DNA of 64,000 nt from JAJRRS01 sp965230275 (GCA_965230275.1 CBDDKO010000002.1:1488001-1552000); one strand, 5' to 3'. Shown: positions 15,866 to 23,945, counted from the first letter of the stretch. Translations and numbers: made by a program. The notes: generated from the letters alone by a model not told the origin.

Positions 15866-17557
15866 ATGAACACAACACAGACCATACGAGCACAAGTCAA
15901 TCCACGGCTGCTGAACAAGGCCGACCGCCTGTTCACCGGCAGCCTGCGGGGCAGGATCATTGAGGTCCTGCAGAACGCCCGTCGCGCGGGCAGCACCCAG
16001 GTGCAGATCACCCGCGACGGCAAGACCATCACGGTTCAGGACAACGGCACCGGCATCGAAGACTTCCGGAACCTGCTGAACCTGGGCGGATCGGGCTGGG
16101 ATGATTCCAAAGAACTGGAAGCCAGCGAAGACCCCGCCGGGGTCGGCCTCTTCTGCCTCGCCCCCCGGAAGCTGACCATCGAATCCAAGGGCAAGCGAGC
16201 AGTCATCGAAGGCGACGGCTGGCGCGGCAGCCCGGTTACGGTGGTCGAAGGTGGTGAGGGGCCCGAGGTGGGCGAGGCACCGGCCGGCACCACGCTGCGG
16301 TTCGAGGACGAACCGTGGGATTTCGAGGTCGTCGAGCCCTTGGCCGTCTTCACCGGCATGCGGGTGACCGTGGACGAGCGCGTCTGCTCCAGCGAGCCGT
16401 TCATCAGCCACGCGGATGCACACGACACCAGCCTGGGCTGCCGCCTGCAGGTCATCCAACAGGACATGCTGAGCCAATGGCAACGCAACGCGGCCCGCGT
16501 GGGCTGCATGGGAGAAACCAACGTGGTCGTCAACTTCCACGGCCAGACCGTCGGTTTCACCGACCGCCCGATCGCCGAACGCGACCTGTTCTACTTCATC
16601 GACCTGACCGGCGAGCCGACCGGCATCCGCCTGATGCTGCCGGCCCGCACCCGGCTGGTCGAAAACCAGGCGTTAACCCAACTCAAGGCCCTGATAGAGC
16701 GCGAGGCCTATCGATACGTCGAACGACGCGGGCACCACAAGCTCCCTTACCTGGAGTACCAGCGTGCCCATCAACTGGGGATCGAACTGCCCGAATCGGA
16801 GCCGGTCTTCTCGGTCGGTCTGCTGACCGATGACGGCTTCGGCATCGAGACCGCCGAGGTCGCCATGCCCGAGGGCTTCGACCTCTCGCGCTGCTACCGG
16901 TTCGATTCGAGCGGTGACGACGCGGCGGGGTCTGGTGAAATCAATGCGCACCTGCTCGCGGCGCTCGGCACGTTCGACCAGCCGCTGGTGCCGGTATCCA
17001 TCCGGCCCGGCTACGACGGCTACCGCTGGGCCGACCTGCCCCTGATCGAATGCGTCGAGGTCGATCCCGGCAAGGAGTTGATCCGCGACTGGGTCTGGAA
17101 CGGCGAGTTGATCTGCGTGGACTCACTGAGAATCCGCGCCGAAGCCTCCAACGGAGCGGTGTTCGATTCGGCGGTTCCCATGGCGGTTCAACCCCCGGAC
17201 CTTCGGGCCGACTCCGATTGCCGGGTGGCCCGCGACCAACACACGGTGTACGTCACGCCGCGGGCACGCCACGAGCTGAGCATCGACTGGCTTTGGTACC
17301 ACCTGGGCGGGTTCGACGACGACGGCGACACCTGGGACACCCAGAAGTACGAGTTGGAGAAGCAGATCGACGCCTTCTGGGCGCGGCTCGAAGGCCCCGA
17401 TGAACCCCTGCGTCGCAAGCTCTTCGACGCCACCTACCACCTGCCCGACGACTGGGCGACCGTCACGCTGCACCGCGACGGCCGCATGACCCTCACCAAC
17501 CGGGACGGCGCGACCCGCACAATCGCGCCGCCCCAACCCGAAGGAGATTCACCATGA
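15866..17557 (+). CDS. GHKL (HSP90/MutL-like) ATPase
   Basis: 563 residues from ATG 15866 with ACGGAGGTAT upstream. The Bergerat ATP site is clear: Glu33 and Asn37 in EVLQNARRAGS, the DNGTGI box at 59-64 and the glycine loop AGVGLF at 91-96. The rest (about 200-563) resembles no named HSP90, MutL or MORC middle domain that I can identify. GHKL ATPases accompany bacterial conflict and protein-remodelling systems; here a role as chaperone-like clamp beside a ubiquitin-like pathway is inferred. It overlaps the next gene by ATGA. Confidence 0.8.
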   Translation: MNTTQTIRAQVNPRLLNKADRLFTGSLRGRIIEVLQNARRAGSTQVQITRDGKTITVQDNGTGIEDFRNLLNLGGSGWDDSKELEASEDPAGVGLFCLAPRKLTIESKGKRAVIEGDGWRGSPVTVVEGGEGPEVGEAPAGTTLRFEDEPWDFEVVEPLAVFTGMRVTVDERVCSSEPFISHADAHDTSLGCRLQVIQQDMLSQWQRNAARVGCMGETNVVVNFHGQTVGFTDRPIAERDLFYFIDLTGEPTGIRLMLPARTRLVENQALTQLKALIEREAYRYVERRGHHKLPYLEYQRAHQLGIELPESEPVFSVGLLTDDGFGIETAEVAMPEGFDLSRCYRFDSSGDDAAGSGEINAHLLAALGTFDQPLVPVSIRPGYDGYRWADLPLIECVEVDPGKELIRDWVWNGELICVDSLRIRAEASNGAVFDSAVPMAVQPPDLRADSDCRVARDQHTVYVTPRARHELSIDWLWYHLGGFDDDGDTWDTQKYELEKQIDAFWARLEGPDEPLRRKLFDATYHLPDDWATVTLHRDGRMTLTNRDGATRTIAPPQPEGDSP

Positions 17558-18069
17558 ATGAATCCACCCCAAACCCCCGCCCCCGGAAGTACCCCCGGAA
17601 GCAATCACGCCCCCGGAATCCACCCCGCCTGTACACCCGGGTCATCGTGACCGAGTCCGGCGAGTGCGTCGATGTAATGCGCATCTTCCACGGCACCTCC
17701 GAAGCGGTGGTACAACGCCGCGCCCGGCGTGAGCTGCGGCGCATCATCGCGGACGTGGCCCGCGACCATCCGAGGGTCGAACCGCTGCCCGACGAGATGG
17801 TCTCGGCGCTCGAACACGGCTGCTGGTGGGCCGAACTGGGCAGCGAGACCTTCTCTGTTCTTGTATTGAACCCAGAAGCCTTCGAGTTCCTCGACCCGCC
17901 GGTCGAGATCGATATCCATAACGGCCAGGTCACCGAGGTGCATGCCCCGCAAGGTCTTGCGGTACTCGTCCGCGATTACGACACCGACGGCGTCGAACCG
18001 GACCGTGTCACCCACGACCCAGACGGCAAGCCCTGCATCGAGACCCGCTGGAACGGAGGCGATACATGA
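17554..18069 (+). CDS. Hypothetical protein (171 aa)
   Basis: GAAGGAGATTCACC precedes ATG 17554, which overlaps the previous stop. The N-terminal 28 residues are a basic, Pro-rich low-complexity tail produced by three CCCCCGGAA copies at 17580, 17592 and 17610. The folded part (LYTRVIVTESGECVDVMRIF onward) is mixed alpha/beta without recognisable motifs. It is coupled to the next small gene by ATGA. Function unknown. Confidence 0.6.
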   Translation: MNESTPNPRPRKYPRKQSRPRNPPRLYTRVIVTESGECVDVMRIFHGTSEAVVQRRARRELRRIIADVARDHPRVEPLPDEMVSALEHGCWWAELGSETFSVLVLNPEAFEFLDPPVEIDIHNGQVTEVHAPQGLAVLVRDYDTDGVEPDRVTHDPDGKPCIETRWNGGDT

Positions 18070-18299
18070 CGCCACCGACACCCGATCCGCTCGACACACT
18101 GTTCGGTCGTGGCTTCATCGTCCTGACCCGCAACCGATCCGAACCGCCCGACACCCGGTACGAGGCCTGGGCCTACGAAGGCCCGCTCGACTTCGACCAG
18201 GCCTCGCCTCTCTGCTTCGGGCTCGGACGCGATCCCCAACAAGCCATCGAAGCCCTCAGGCACCACCTGCCCGACGCGATCAAGAACCGCCGCCGCTGA
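18066..18299 (+). CDS. Small hypothetical protein (77 aa)
   Basis: ATGA-coupled to the preceding gene. A short soluble protein with FIVLTRNRS and YEAWAYEGPLDFDQ strands and a C-terminal helix QQAIEALRHHLPDAI. No family recognised. The coupling and size suggest it is a partner of the 171-residue protein. Confidence 0.55.
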   Translation: MTPPTPDPLDTLFGRGFIVLTRNRSEPPDTRYEAWAYEGPLDFDQASPLCFGLGRDPQQAIEALRHHLPDAIKNRRR

Positions 18300-18372
18300 A
18301 TCAACCCGCCTCATCGGTCGCCACCCCGGCGACTCTCCCACCCACAACCTCTTAAACGAAAGGAGCATCCCC

Positions 18373-18456
18373 ATGCCCCAAGGCATCGGTGCGCGCGCAC
18401 CACCCCCACCCCCCGGAAACAATCAGTTCGACACTTCTCTTCTTGTTGCCTCGTAG
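18373..18456 (+). CDS. Possible 27-residue small protein
   Basis: AAAGGAGCATCCCC gives a strong ribosome site before ATG 18373, opening a 27-codon frame (MPQGIGARAPPPPPGN, then NQFDTSLLVAS) that ends 46 bases before the ubiquitin-like gene. It may be a leader peptide that couples translation or a real micro-protein. The Pro run overlaps a CCCCCGGAA copy. Only the ribosome site and position support it. Confidence 0.35.
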   Translation: MPQGIGARAPPPPPGNNQFDTSLLVAS

Positions 18457-18502
18457 GCAATAGGAAACAGAACAACCAACCCCAATACAAGGAACAACCA
18501 CC

Positions 18503-18733
18503 ATGCAGATCCTCTTCATCAACAACGATGGCGCCGGCTTCGCCGACTACGTCAAGGTCGAGCCCGACACCTCCGTCGAGAAGTTCTTCAACCAGCAGTT
18601 GCCCGACCGGCCCGCCGCGGACTTCCTCATCCGCGTCAACCGACAGCCGGTCCCGCGGGACTACCGGCTGCAGGAAGGCGACCGCGTCACCATGACGCCC
18701 ACCAAGATCGCCGGCGCACTTTTCGCCTGCTGA
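18503..18733 (+). CDS. Ubiquitin-like beta-grasp protein (MoaD/ThiS-type)
   Basis: 76 residues from ATG 18503. Order of strands fits a beta-grasp: MQILFINNDGAGFADYVKV, a helix TSVEKFFNQQL, then FLIRVNRQPV and LQEGDRVTMTPTKIAGA. The DGAGFADY and RVNRQPVP-x-DY segments match a family I recall beside bacterial E1/E2/JAB genes. The C-terminus lacks Gly-Gly: it ends KIAGALFAC. If it is conjugated, the JAB peptidase encoded two genes later might trim LFAC to expose AGA. Its neighbours E2-RING, JAB and E1 make a protein-modifier role the most likely, rather than sulfur transfer. Confidence 0.75.
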   Translation: MQILFINNDGAGFADYVKVEPDTSVEKFFNQQLPDRPAADFLIRVNRQPVPRDYRLQEGDRVTMTPTKIAGALFAC

Positions 18734-18758
18734 TCCCACATCAATCAACCCCTCAACC

Positions 18759-18800
18759 AAAGGCTCTCGGTCCGGCGTCACGCCAGGCCGGGGGCCTTTT
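18759..18800 (+). terminator. Intrinsic terminator/attenuator after the ubiquitin-like gene
   Basis: AAAGGC ... GCCTTTT stem with inner CGG-x-CCGGC/GCC-x-GG-CCG pairing, ending in CTTTTC. It sits between the modifier gene and the E2 gene and may reduce read-through, giving more modifier than enzyme. Confidence 0.6.
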
Positions 18801-18821
18801 CGCGTTGAAAGGAGAACACTC

Positions 18822-19892
18822 ATGCAATCACACCCACACCGACACGCCGTCCGGGTCGCCACGACCTTGCGGCGTCAACTTGAACGGCTCCGCGTGGCCG
18901 ACATCGGCCGCAGCACGGAACGCCGTGCTGCGCTCACCAGCCGCATGACCCAGCTCACCGAGCTGGCTCAGCGGATGAACCGCGCCTGGCGATGCCAGTA
19001 CCACGGCGCTTCCCGCCGGCTCCAACGCCGGTTCGACCGCCAGCTGGCCGATCTGGTCAGCGAGATCAATTCCCTGCGTTCCAACCCGGAACACGACGGC
19101 GAACCCGATAGACCGCTTCCCACCCCGCGTCAGATATTCGACGAACTGCGTCAGATCGAGGACGAGTTCGGCGGCTGGACGCTGGAGAACGGCAGCCGCA
19201 CGCTCAGCGTCGAAACCGATCCGATCACCCTCGAGTACCTGCACCTGGGCCGGTTCCGCCTGGCGCTCGATCTGCACCGCCTGGCCGACAGCCCGCACAG
19301 CTTCCCGCTGCGGGTCGAGGCCCTCGATCCCAACCCCGCCGCGGGCTCGGACCGGGTCACCCACCCGCACGTCCGCGACGACGGCCTCTGCACCGGCGAC
19401 GCCACCGCGCCGCTGGGCCACGCCCTGCGAGACGGCCGATTGGCCGACTTCTTCATGCTCGTCCGCAACGTGCTCAACACCTACAACCCCGACTCGCCCT
19501 ACGTCTCGATCGACGACTGGGAAGCCGAGGGCTGCCCCGAGTGCGGCGGCTCGATGTACGAGGACACCCGCTGCTGGTGCGAGCTGTGCGACCGCGACTA
19601 CTGCGACGAATGCGTCGGTTCGTGCCAGCACTGCAGCGCGACCACCTGCTACGGGTGCCTGCGCACCTGCGACCACTGTGAAGAAACCTACTGCCGCCAA
19701 TGCATGACCAGCTGCGGCGACTGCGGCGAGGCCTGCTGCCCCGGCTGCCTCGACGACGATCTGTGCCCCAACTGCCTCGAAACCAAGGAAAACGACGATG
19801 AAGACCAAGAAGACCCGATCGAAGAACCCCTCCAACAAGAAGCCACGGCCCACCCGCAAACAGTCCCCGTCCCGCAGCCGGCGGCGGCATAA
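18822..19892 (+). CDS. E2-like conjugating enzyme fused to a RING-like zinc domain
   Basis: 356 residues; GAAAGGAGAACACTC precedes ATG 18822. Residues 1-95 are a basic helical region. An E2/UBC-like domain spans about 105-235: HPHV at 181-184, candidate catalytic Cys190 in GLCTGD, and a C-terminal helix/strand (YNPDSPYVSIDDWE). Residues 238-318 hold some 20 cysteines in C-x2-C pairs, a RING/treble-clef array that could act as the E3 part. E2 domains joined to Prok-RING domains were predicted in comparative genomics of bacterial ubiquitin-like systems (Burroughs, Iyer and Aravind). The fusion would give conjugation and ligase functions in one chain. The tail is acidic and low complexity. Confidence 0.75.
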   Translation: MQSHPHRHAVRVATTLRRQLERLRVADIGRSTERRAALTSRMTQLTELAQRMNRAWRCQYHGASRRLQRRFDRQLADLVSEINSLRSNPEHDGEPDRPLPTPRQIFDELRQIEDEFGGWTLENGSRTLSVETDPITLEYLHLGRFRLALDLHRLADSPHSFPLRVEALDPNPAAGSDRVTHPHVRDDGLCTGDATAPLGHALRDGRLADFFMLVRNVLNTYNPDSPYVSIDDWEAEGCPECGGSMYEDTRCWCELCDRDYCDECVGSCQHCSATTCYGCLRTCDHCEETYCRQCMTSCGDCGEACCPGCLDDDLCPNCLETKENDDEDQEDPIEEPLQQEATAHPQTVPVPQPAAA

Positions 19893-19908
19893 GGAGGAGG
19901 AAGCGCCC

Positions 19909-20652
19909 ATGCTGCGGTTCACCCCGTACGCGTGGGCCAAGCTGCAATACTTCTGCCACCGCGGCGACACCGAGATCGGCGGCTTCGGGTTGTCCCACCC
20001 GGACGACCCGCTGCTGGTCATCGACTTCCTCACCCTCAAGCAGCAGGTCACCTGCGTCAGCGTCGAGTTCGACGACGAGGCGGTGGCCGAGCTGTTCGAA
20101 GACCAGGTCGATGCGGGCCACCGGCCCGAACAGTTCGCGCGGCTGTGGTGCCACACCCATCCCGGCGACTCACCGCACCCCAGCACGACGGACGAGGACA
20201 CGTTCGAGCGCGTCTTCGGGGGGTGCGACTGGGCGGTGATGTTCATCCTCGCCAGGGGCGGGCAGATGTACGCACGGCTCCGTTTCAAGGCAGGGCCAGG
20301 CGGCGAGATGGAGTTGCCCGTCGCCATTGACTACGCAGAAGAATTTCCGGGGGCGGACCACGAGGCGTGGGAAGCGGCGTATGACGCGCACATCCACGCC
20401 GAAGTGCGCCACGGCAAGCCGCTGTTCGGTGGCTCGGAGCAAGAAGCCATGGACGGCGGCTTCGGCGCGTGGGCCGATGACGACGACCCGTTCGACGCCC
20501 TCGACCTGGTCGCGGCCTATGACCCGCAGGACCTGGAGCAGGACCGCGAACAGATCGAGCTGCTCATGGACGAGTACGGCTGCAGCGATATCGCCGAGCT
20601 GAGGGCCCTGATGCTCCACGAGAACCAAGCCCTGCTCGACGCAGCCGGTTGA
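19909..20652 (+). CDS. JAB/JAMM metallopeptidase (predicted deubiquitinase-like)
   Basis: Start ATG 19909 with AAGGAGGAGG upstream. An in-frame ATG at 19798 would add a very basic 37-residue tail and overlap the E2 gene. The JAMM zinc site is complete: Glu22 in TEIGGF, His82 and His84 in HTHPGD, and Asp95 ten residues on, with Ser-Pro between. The domain covers about 1-140; the acidic C-terminal 100 residues are unique. Role by family: cleaves isopeptide bonds or trims the C-terminus of the ubiquitin-like protein. The neighbouring modifier has a C-terminal extension that could be its substrate. Confidence 0.85.
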   Translation: MLRFTPYAWAKLQYFCHRGDTEIGGFGLSHPDDPLLVIDFLTLKQQVTCVSVEFDDEAVAELFEDQVDAGHRPEQFARLWCHTHPGDSPHPSTTDEDTFERVFGGCDWAVMFILARGGQMYARLRFKAGPGGEMELPVAIDYAEEFPGADHEAWEAAYDAHIHAEVRHGKPLFGGSEQEAMDGGFGAWADDDDPFDALDLVAAYDPQDLEQDREQIELLMDEYGCSDIAELRALMLHENQALLDAAG

Positions 20653-20673
20653 TTCCTCCCACTTCACGGACCA

Positions 20674-20705
20674 CTCGACCCGGCGGCCCCGTGGGCCGGG
20701 TCGAG
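20674..20705 (+). terminator. Strong hairpin after the JAB gene
   Basis: CTCGACCCGGC/GCCGGGTCGAG, eleven paired bases with a ten-base loop, no T-run. Probably stabilises the transcript end or terminates weakly. Confidence 0.45.
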
Positions 20706-20748
20706 TCGGTCTATCTACACATCAATAACCCAACGAGGTGATACCAAC

Positions 20749-21153
20749 ATGACACCATGCAACAACGACCCCTTCGAAGGGGCACCCATCATCTACAGCT
20801 ACACCCGGAAGCAAGCCATCGAAGACGGCGTCCTCATCGACCTGAGCGAGTGGGCCCGCGAGACGGGCTTCACCATCCCCGTGGCCTGCACCGCAGCGGT
20901 CTGGAATCAGTTTGTCGTCCCCCCAGAAGGGACGAAGGAACTGGGCCAGTCCGAACGCGGGCGTGGGCATGATCTGCTCTGGATGCTGTTCGTCGCCATC
21001 AAGCGCCAGCCCGGTTCGGCCGATCGCCTGACCTGCGAGGTGATCTTCCTCAACAAGGACAAGCAACACGAGACCGTCACCTTCAAGGCCCTCTGCGGCC
21101 CCGGGGACCACGGCGAACCTGTGATGACCATCATGCTCCCACACGAAGACTAA
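20749..21153 (+). CDS. DUF6573-like hypothetical protein (134 aa)
   Basis: ACGAGGTGATACCAAC precedes ATG 20749. The opening IIYSYTRKQAIEDGVLIDLS followed by TGFTIPVACTAAVW matches a short family common on plasmids and integrative elements, which I believe is catalogued as DUF6573. Soluble, one domain, no catalytic motif visible. Function unknown. The recurrent GAGGTGATA ribosome site is shared with the Orc1/Cdc6-like and zinc-ribbon genes. It ends just before a strong terminator. Confidence 0.65.
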   Translation: MTPCNNDPFEGAPIIYSYTRKQAIEDGVLIDLSEWARETGFTIPVACTAAVWNQFVVPPEGTKELGQSERGRGHDLLWMLFVAIKRQPGSADRLTCEVIFLNKDKQHETVTFKALCGPGDHGEPVMTIMLPHED

Positions 21154-21211
21154 CCACCCGGAATTTAGCCCTTCCAAGTACAATACATACAGACAACCTC
21201 GCCCCCGGAAG

Positions 21212-21250
21212 CCGCCGGTTTCGCTGTTCGCAGCGGGCCGGCGGTTTTTT
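21212..21250 (+). terminator. Rho-independent terminator
   Basis: CCGCCGG-TT-TCGCTG/GCAGCG-GG-CCGGCGG followed by TTTTTT (21245-21250). Ends the transcript of the JAB/DUF6573-like segment before the methyltransferase gene. Confidence 0.8.
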
Positions 21251-21305
21251 GTTGCGCCTCCCGGGCCTTTCAGAGGGGGGCGGGGCATCAACCAAGGACC
21301 TACCC

Positions 21306-22604
21306 ATGAACACACATATACGAACCACGGTGCTGGCCATCGGCCAACACCGCGGCGCTCCACGCATCTACATCGAGGGTCGCTACCTCCTCATCGCGGG
21401 GTTCGCCCCCGGGAATCGGTACGAAGCGGTCTTTGCCTCTGAAAGCATCGAACTCACCTTGTCCGACGACGGACGCACCGTCAGCGGCAAGAAGCACAAC
21501 ACCATCGGCGTCATCGACCTCCGCAGCGCCGACATCGAGGAGACTTTCGGTAACGCTAACCGCGTGACCGTGCAGTGCGGCCAGGGCCGCATCACCATCC
21601 GCCACTCACGCACACACGCCCGCCAACGGGAACGCCAACTCGATCATCGGTGCGTCGATCTGTTTTCCGGCGGCGGGCTGCTCAGCGAAGCGACGCGGCA
21701 AGCCGGGTTCCGCACGATCGCAGCCATCGAGATCGACCGCCGCTACGCCGACATCCACCAGGCCAATCACGGCGGGCACATGATCAACGCCTCGGTCGAG
21801 GAGGCCCCGTGGGACCAGCTTGCCGGACTCGCGCCGATCGGGCTGCTGACGATGGGTATCCCCTGCGAACCCTACTCCGCGGTCCGTCGGCTGGACCGGG
21901 ACGGTCAGACCAAACGCGACCGAACACTACCACCCGAGGCCCACGAGCTGGGCGACATGGTGTACTGGGCGCTCAAGGCCGCAGACGTGCTCAACCCGCA
22001 CACGGTGGTGATCGAAGAGGTTCCACGGTTCCTGACCTCAGGGGCGTATTACATCCTCGCTCACGCGATGCGGCGGATGGGGTACCGTGTCGGTGACCGG
22101 ATCATCAACCCGATCGATTTCGGCGAATTGACCGGCCGACGCCGGGCGGTGGTCGTCGCCACCACGTTCGATGACATCCGATGGCCCGGGTCGTGCGTCG
22201 ATACCAGAGCACGCCACCTCGGCGACGTGCTCGACGACCTTCCGAGGGATGATCCCCGCTGGTTCGATCCTGACACCAAGCCCTGGCTCTTCAAGCACTG
22301 GGACAAACAGACGGCCAAGGGCAACGGCTTCGAGCCGCCTAAACTCACCGCCGACTCCACCCACTGCCCGACCATCAAGAAACGCTATTTCGCCGGCCAG
22401 GGCGACAACCCCGTGGTCGTCCACCCCCGGAAGATGGGGGTGTATCGGTGGCTGACGATTGCCGAAGTGCGTCGCCTGATGAATCTTCCGGGGGACTACG
22501 ACCTGGGCACCGCCAAGACCACCGCCGGCGAGATCCTCGGCCAGGGCGTCGAGGTCCGCACGTTCACCCGGATCATCCGCGCCGTCACCCGCCGTGCGGC
22601 GTGA
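21306..22604 (+). CDS. C5-cytosine DNA methyltransferase with N-terminal SymE/AbrB-like domain
   Basis: 432 residues. The catalytic part starts near 114: motif I DLFSGGG (118-124), motif IV GIPCEPYS with catalytic Cys187, motif VI-like VIEEVPRF, and a motif VIII-like GRRRAVVVAT. Residues 1-100 form a small beta-rich domain (RYLLIAGFAPG, RTVSGKK, IGVIDL) resembling the SymE/AbrB fold, unusual in front of a methyltransferase. No cognate restriction endonuclease is adjacent, so it is an orphan or acts in self-marking of the element. The target is unknown; the dispersed CCCCCGGAA motif contains CCGG and is a candidate. Start ATG 21306 has AAGGA upstream. Confidence 0.85.
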   Translation: MNTHIRTTVLAIGQHRGAPRIYIEGRYLLIAGFAPGNRYEAVFASESIELTLSDDGRTVSGKKHNTIGVIDLRSADIEETFGNANRVTVQCGQGRITIRHSRTHARQRERQLDHRCVDLFSGGGLLSEATRQAGFRTIAAIEIDRRYADIHQANHGGHMINASVEEAPWDQLAGLAPIGLLTMGIPCEPYSAVRRLDRDGQTKRDRTLPPEAHELGDMVYWALKAADVLNPHTVVIEEVPRFLTSGAYYILAHAMRRMGYRVGDRIINPIDFGELTGRRRAVVVATTFDDIRWPGSCVDTRARHLGDVLDDLPRDDPRWFDPDTKPWLFKHWDKQTAKGNGFEPPKLTADSTHCPTIKKRYFAGQGDNPVVVHPRKMGVYRWLTIAEVRRLMNLPGDYDLGTAKTTAGEILGQGVEVRTFTRIIRAVTRRAA

Positions 22605-22648
22605 GTCACTTACATCCAACACCACACATCCACGAAAGGAGCTCCCCC

Positions 22649-23215
22649 ATGGGCGCTGACCTGATTGGCTATTTCGCCAAAGGCCCGAAGCAACTGAACC
22701 CGGACACCTACCCCGCGGCCGCCGCCGAGGCCGAACGTCGTCTCGTATGGCTGCGCAAGGCGAGGCCGAAAGTCGAGGCCGAATCCCCGGCCGCGGTGGT
22801 GGACCTGCTACCCGACTGCCCCTGGCTCCCACCCGAGGAGCTGAAGCAGGCCGTGGTCGACATCGACTTCGAGGAACTGCGTTGCGAGATCGAGCGCATG
22901 GTCGTCATGGCCGACGACGTCATCGACCTCAGCGGCGAACAAGCCGTGCAGCGGTTCGTCGAGATGTGGCCGCCGCTGGCCCGCGACGCGGCCCACACCC
23001 AGGACCCGGACTGCCCCGACAAGCTCATCGTCTTCGCAGGCGAGAGCAGTTGGGGCGACACACCCGACGGCCTCGGCTTTCGCACGCTGTACTGGGCAGG
23101 TTTGCTGGGCATCGCGACGATCCTCGGCGTCTGGGTCGCGGCCTCATTCTTCACCCTCTACATCCCCACCCCCGGAAACTCACCCCAAGGAGACAACCAT
23201 GAATCCCCTCAATGA
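22649..23215 (+). CDS. Hypothetical protein with C-terminal membrane helix (188 aa)
   Basis: CGAAAGGAGCTCCCCC precedes ATG 22649. The N-terminal part (ADLIGYFAKGP) and the acidic helical middle (LKQAVVDIDFEELRCEIERM) are soluble; a hydrophobic stretch LYWAGLLGIATILGVWVAA near the C-terminus may anchor it. The last 17 bases overlap the E1 gene, so the two are probably co-translated. No family recognised. Confidence 0.6.
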   Translation: MGADLIGYFAKGPKQLNPDTYPAAAAEAERRLVWLRKARPKVEAESPAAVVDLLPDCPWLPPEELKQAVVDIDFEELRCEIERMVVMADDVIDLSGEQAVQRFVEMWPPLARDAAHTQDPDCPDKLIVFAGESSWGDTPDGLGFRTLYWAGLLGIATILGVWVAASFFTLYIPTPGNSPQGDNHESPQ

Positions 23216-23864
23216 CCGAGACCTCCGCCAACGCGACATCATCCCCCCGGAAGCGTTGGCCCAATGCCGCTGCACCGTCATCGGCGTCGGGGCCATCGGC
23301 CGACAGGTCGCCCTGCAACTGGCGGCCATCGGCGTGCCGTCCCTGCAGCTCATCGACTTCGACACCGTCGAGGCCGTGAACCTCGCGCCGCAGGGCTACC
23401 TGCAGGACGACCTGGGCCGGCCGAAAGTGCAGGCAACCGCTGACCTCTGCCAGCAGATCAACCAACAGCTGGAAGTGCATGAGGTCAACGACCGCTACCG
23501 CCGCAGCACCCGTATCGGCGACTGCGTGTTCGCCTGCGTCGACCGCATCGAGACCCGCAAGGTGATCTACGAAGCGGTGCGGGACCACGCGTCGTTCTTC
23601 TGCGATGGACGGATGAGCGCCGAAGTCGTACGCGTGCTGGCCTGCAATGCTCGCACCGGATGGGACCACTACCCGGACACGTTGTTCGCTCCTGAGGCGT
23701 CCTTCCAAGGAGTGTGTACCGCCAAGAGCACGATCTTCACCGCCAACATCGCCGCCGGGCTCATGCTCGAACAGTTCAGCCGTCACCTGCGACGGATGCC
23801 GATCGATCCCGATCTGCAACTCAACCTGCTCGCATCGGAACTGAATCTCGGATCACCCGTCTGA
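23199..23864 (+). CDS. ThiF/E1-like adenylating enzyme
   Basis: 221 residues from ATG 23199 (CAAGGAGACAACC upstream). The nucleotide-binding loop GVGAIG lies at 29-34, the acidic pair LIDFD at 51-55, then VNLAPQGY and the D-L-G-R-P-K helix typical of E1/MoeB/ThiF proteins. Cys173 in GVCTAKSTIF is the candidate catalytic cysteine. It is shorter than full E1 enzymes, a minimal adenylation domain. By family it adenylates the C-terminus of a beta-grasp protein and passes it as a thioester to the E2, here encoded 3.3 kb upstream. It closes the ubiquitin-like cluster. Confidence 0.8.
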   Translation: MNPLNDRDLRQRDIIPPEALAQCRCTVIGVGAIGRQVALQLAAIGVPSLQLIDFDTVEAVNLAPQGYLQDDLGRPKVQATADLCQQINQQLEVHEVNDRYRRSTRIGDCVFACVDRIETRKVIYEAVRDHASFFCDGRMSAEVVRVLACNARTGWDHYPDTLFAPEASFQGVCTAKSTIFTANIAAGLMLEQFSRHLRRMPIDPDLQLNLLASELNLGSPV

Positions 23865-23887
23865 TCCGCCCCTTCTCACCTCTTTCC

Positions 23888-23914
23888 ATCGCGGCCATCC
23901 CTTCTGGCCGCGAT
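23888..23914 (+). terminator. Hairpin after the E1 gene
   Basis: ATCGCGGCCA/TGGCCGCGAT with a seven-base loop, no T-run; followed directly by a CCCCCGGAA copy at 23915. Probable end of the ubiquitin-like cluster transcript. Confidence 0.5.
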
Positions 23915-23945
23915 CCCCCGGAAGTTCGTTCTGCTATGGTTGGTG

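Noticed and set aside
15099..23864. Assignment of the ubiquitin-like cluster to the PRTRC plasmid system
   Set aside because: PRTRC also has a ThiF protein and a small protein, but the ParB-related and other PRTRC proteins are not seen here, while an E2-RING and JAB are.
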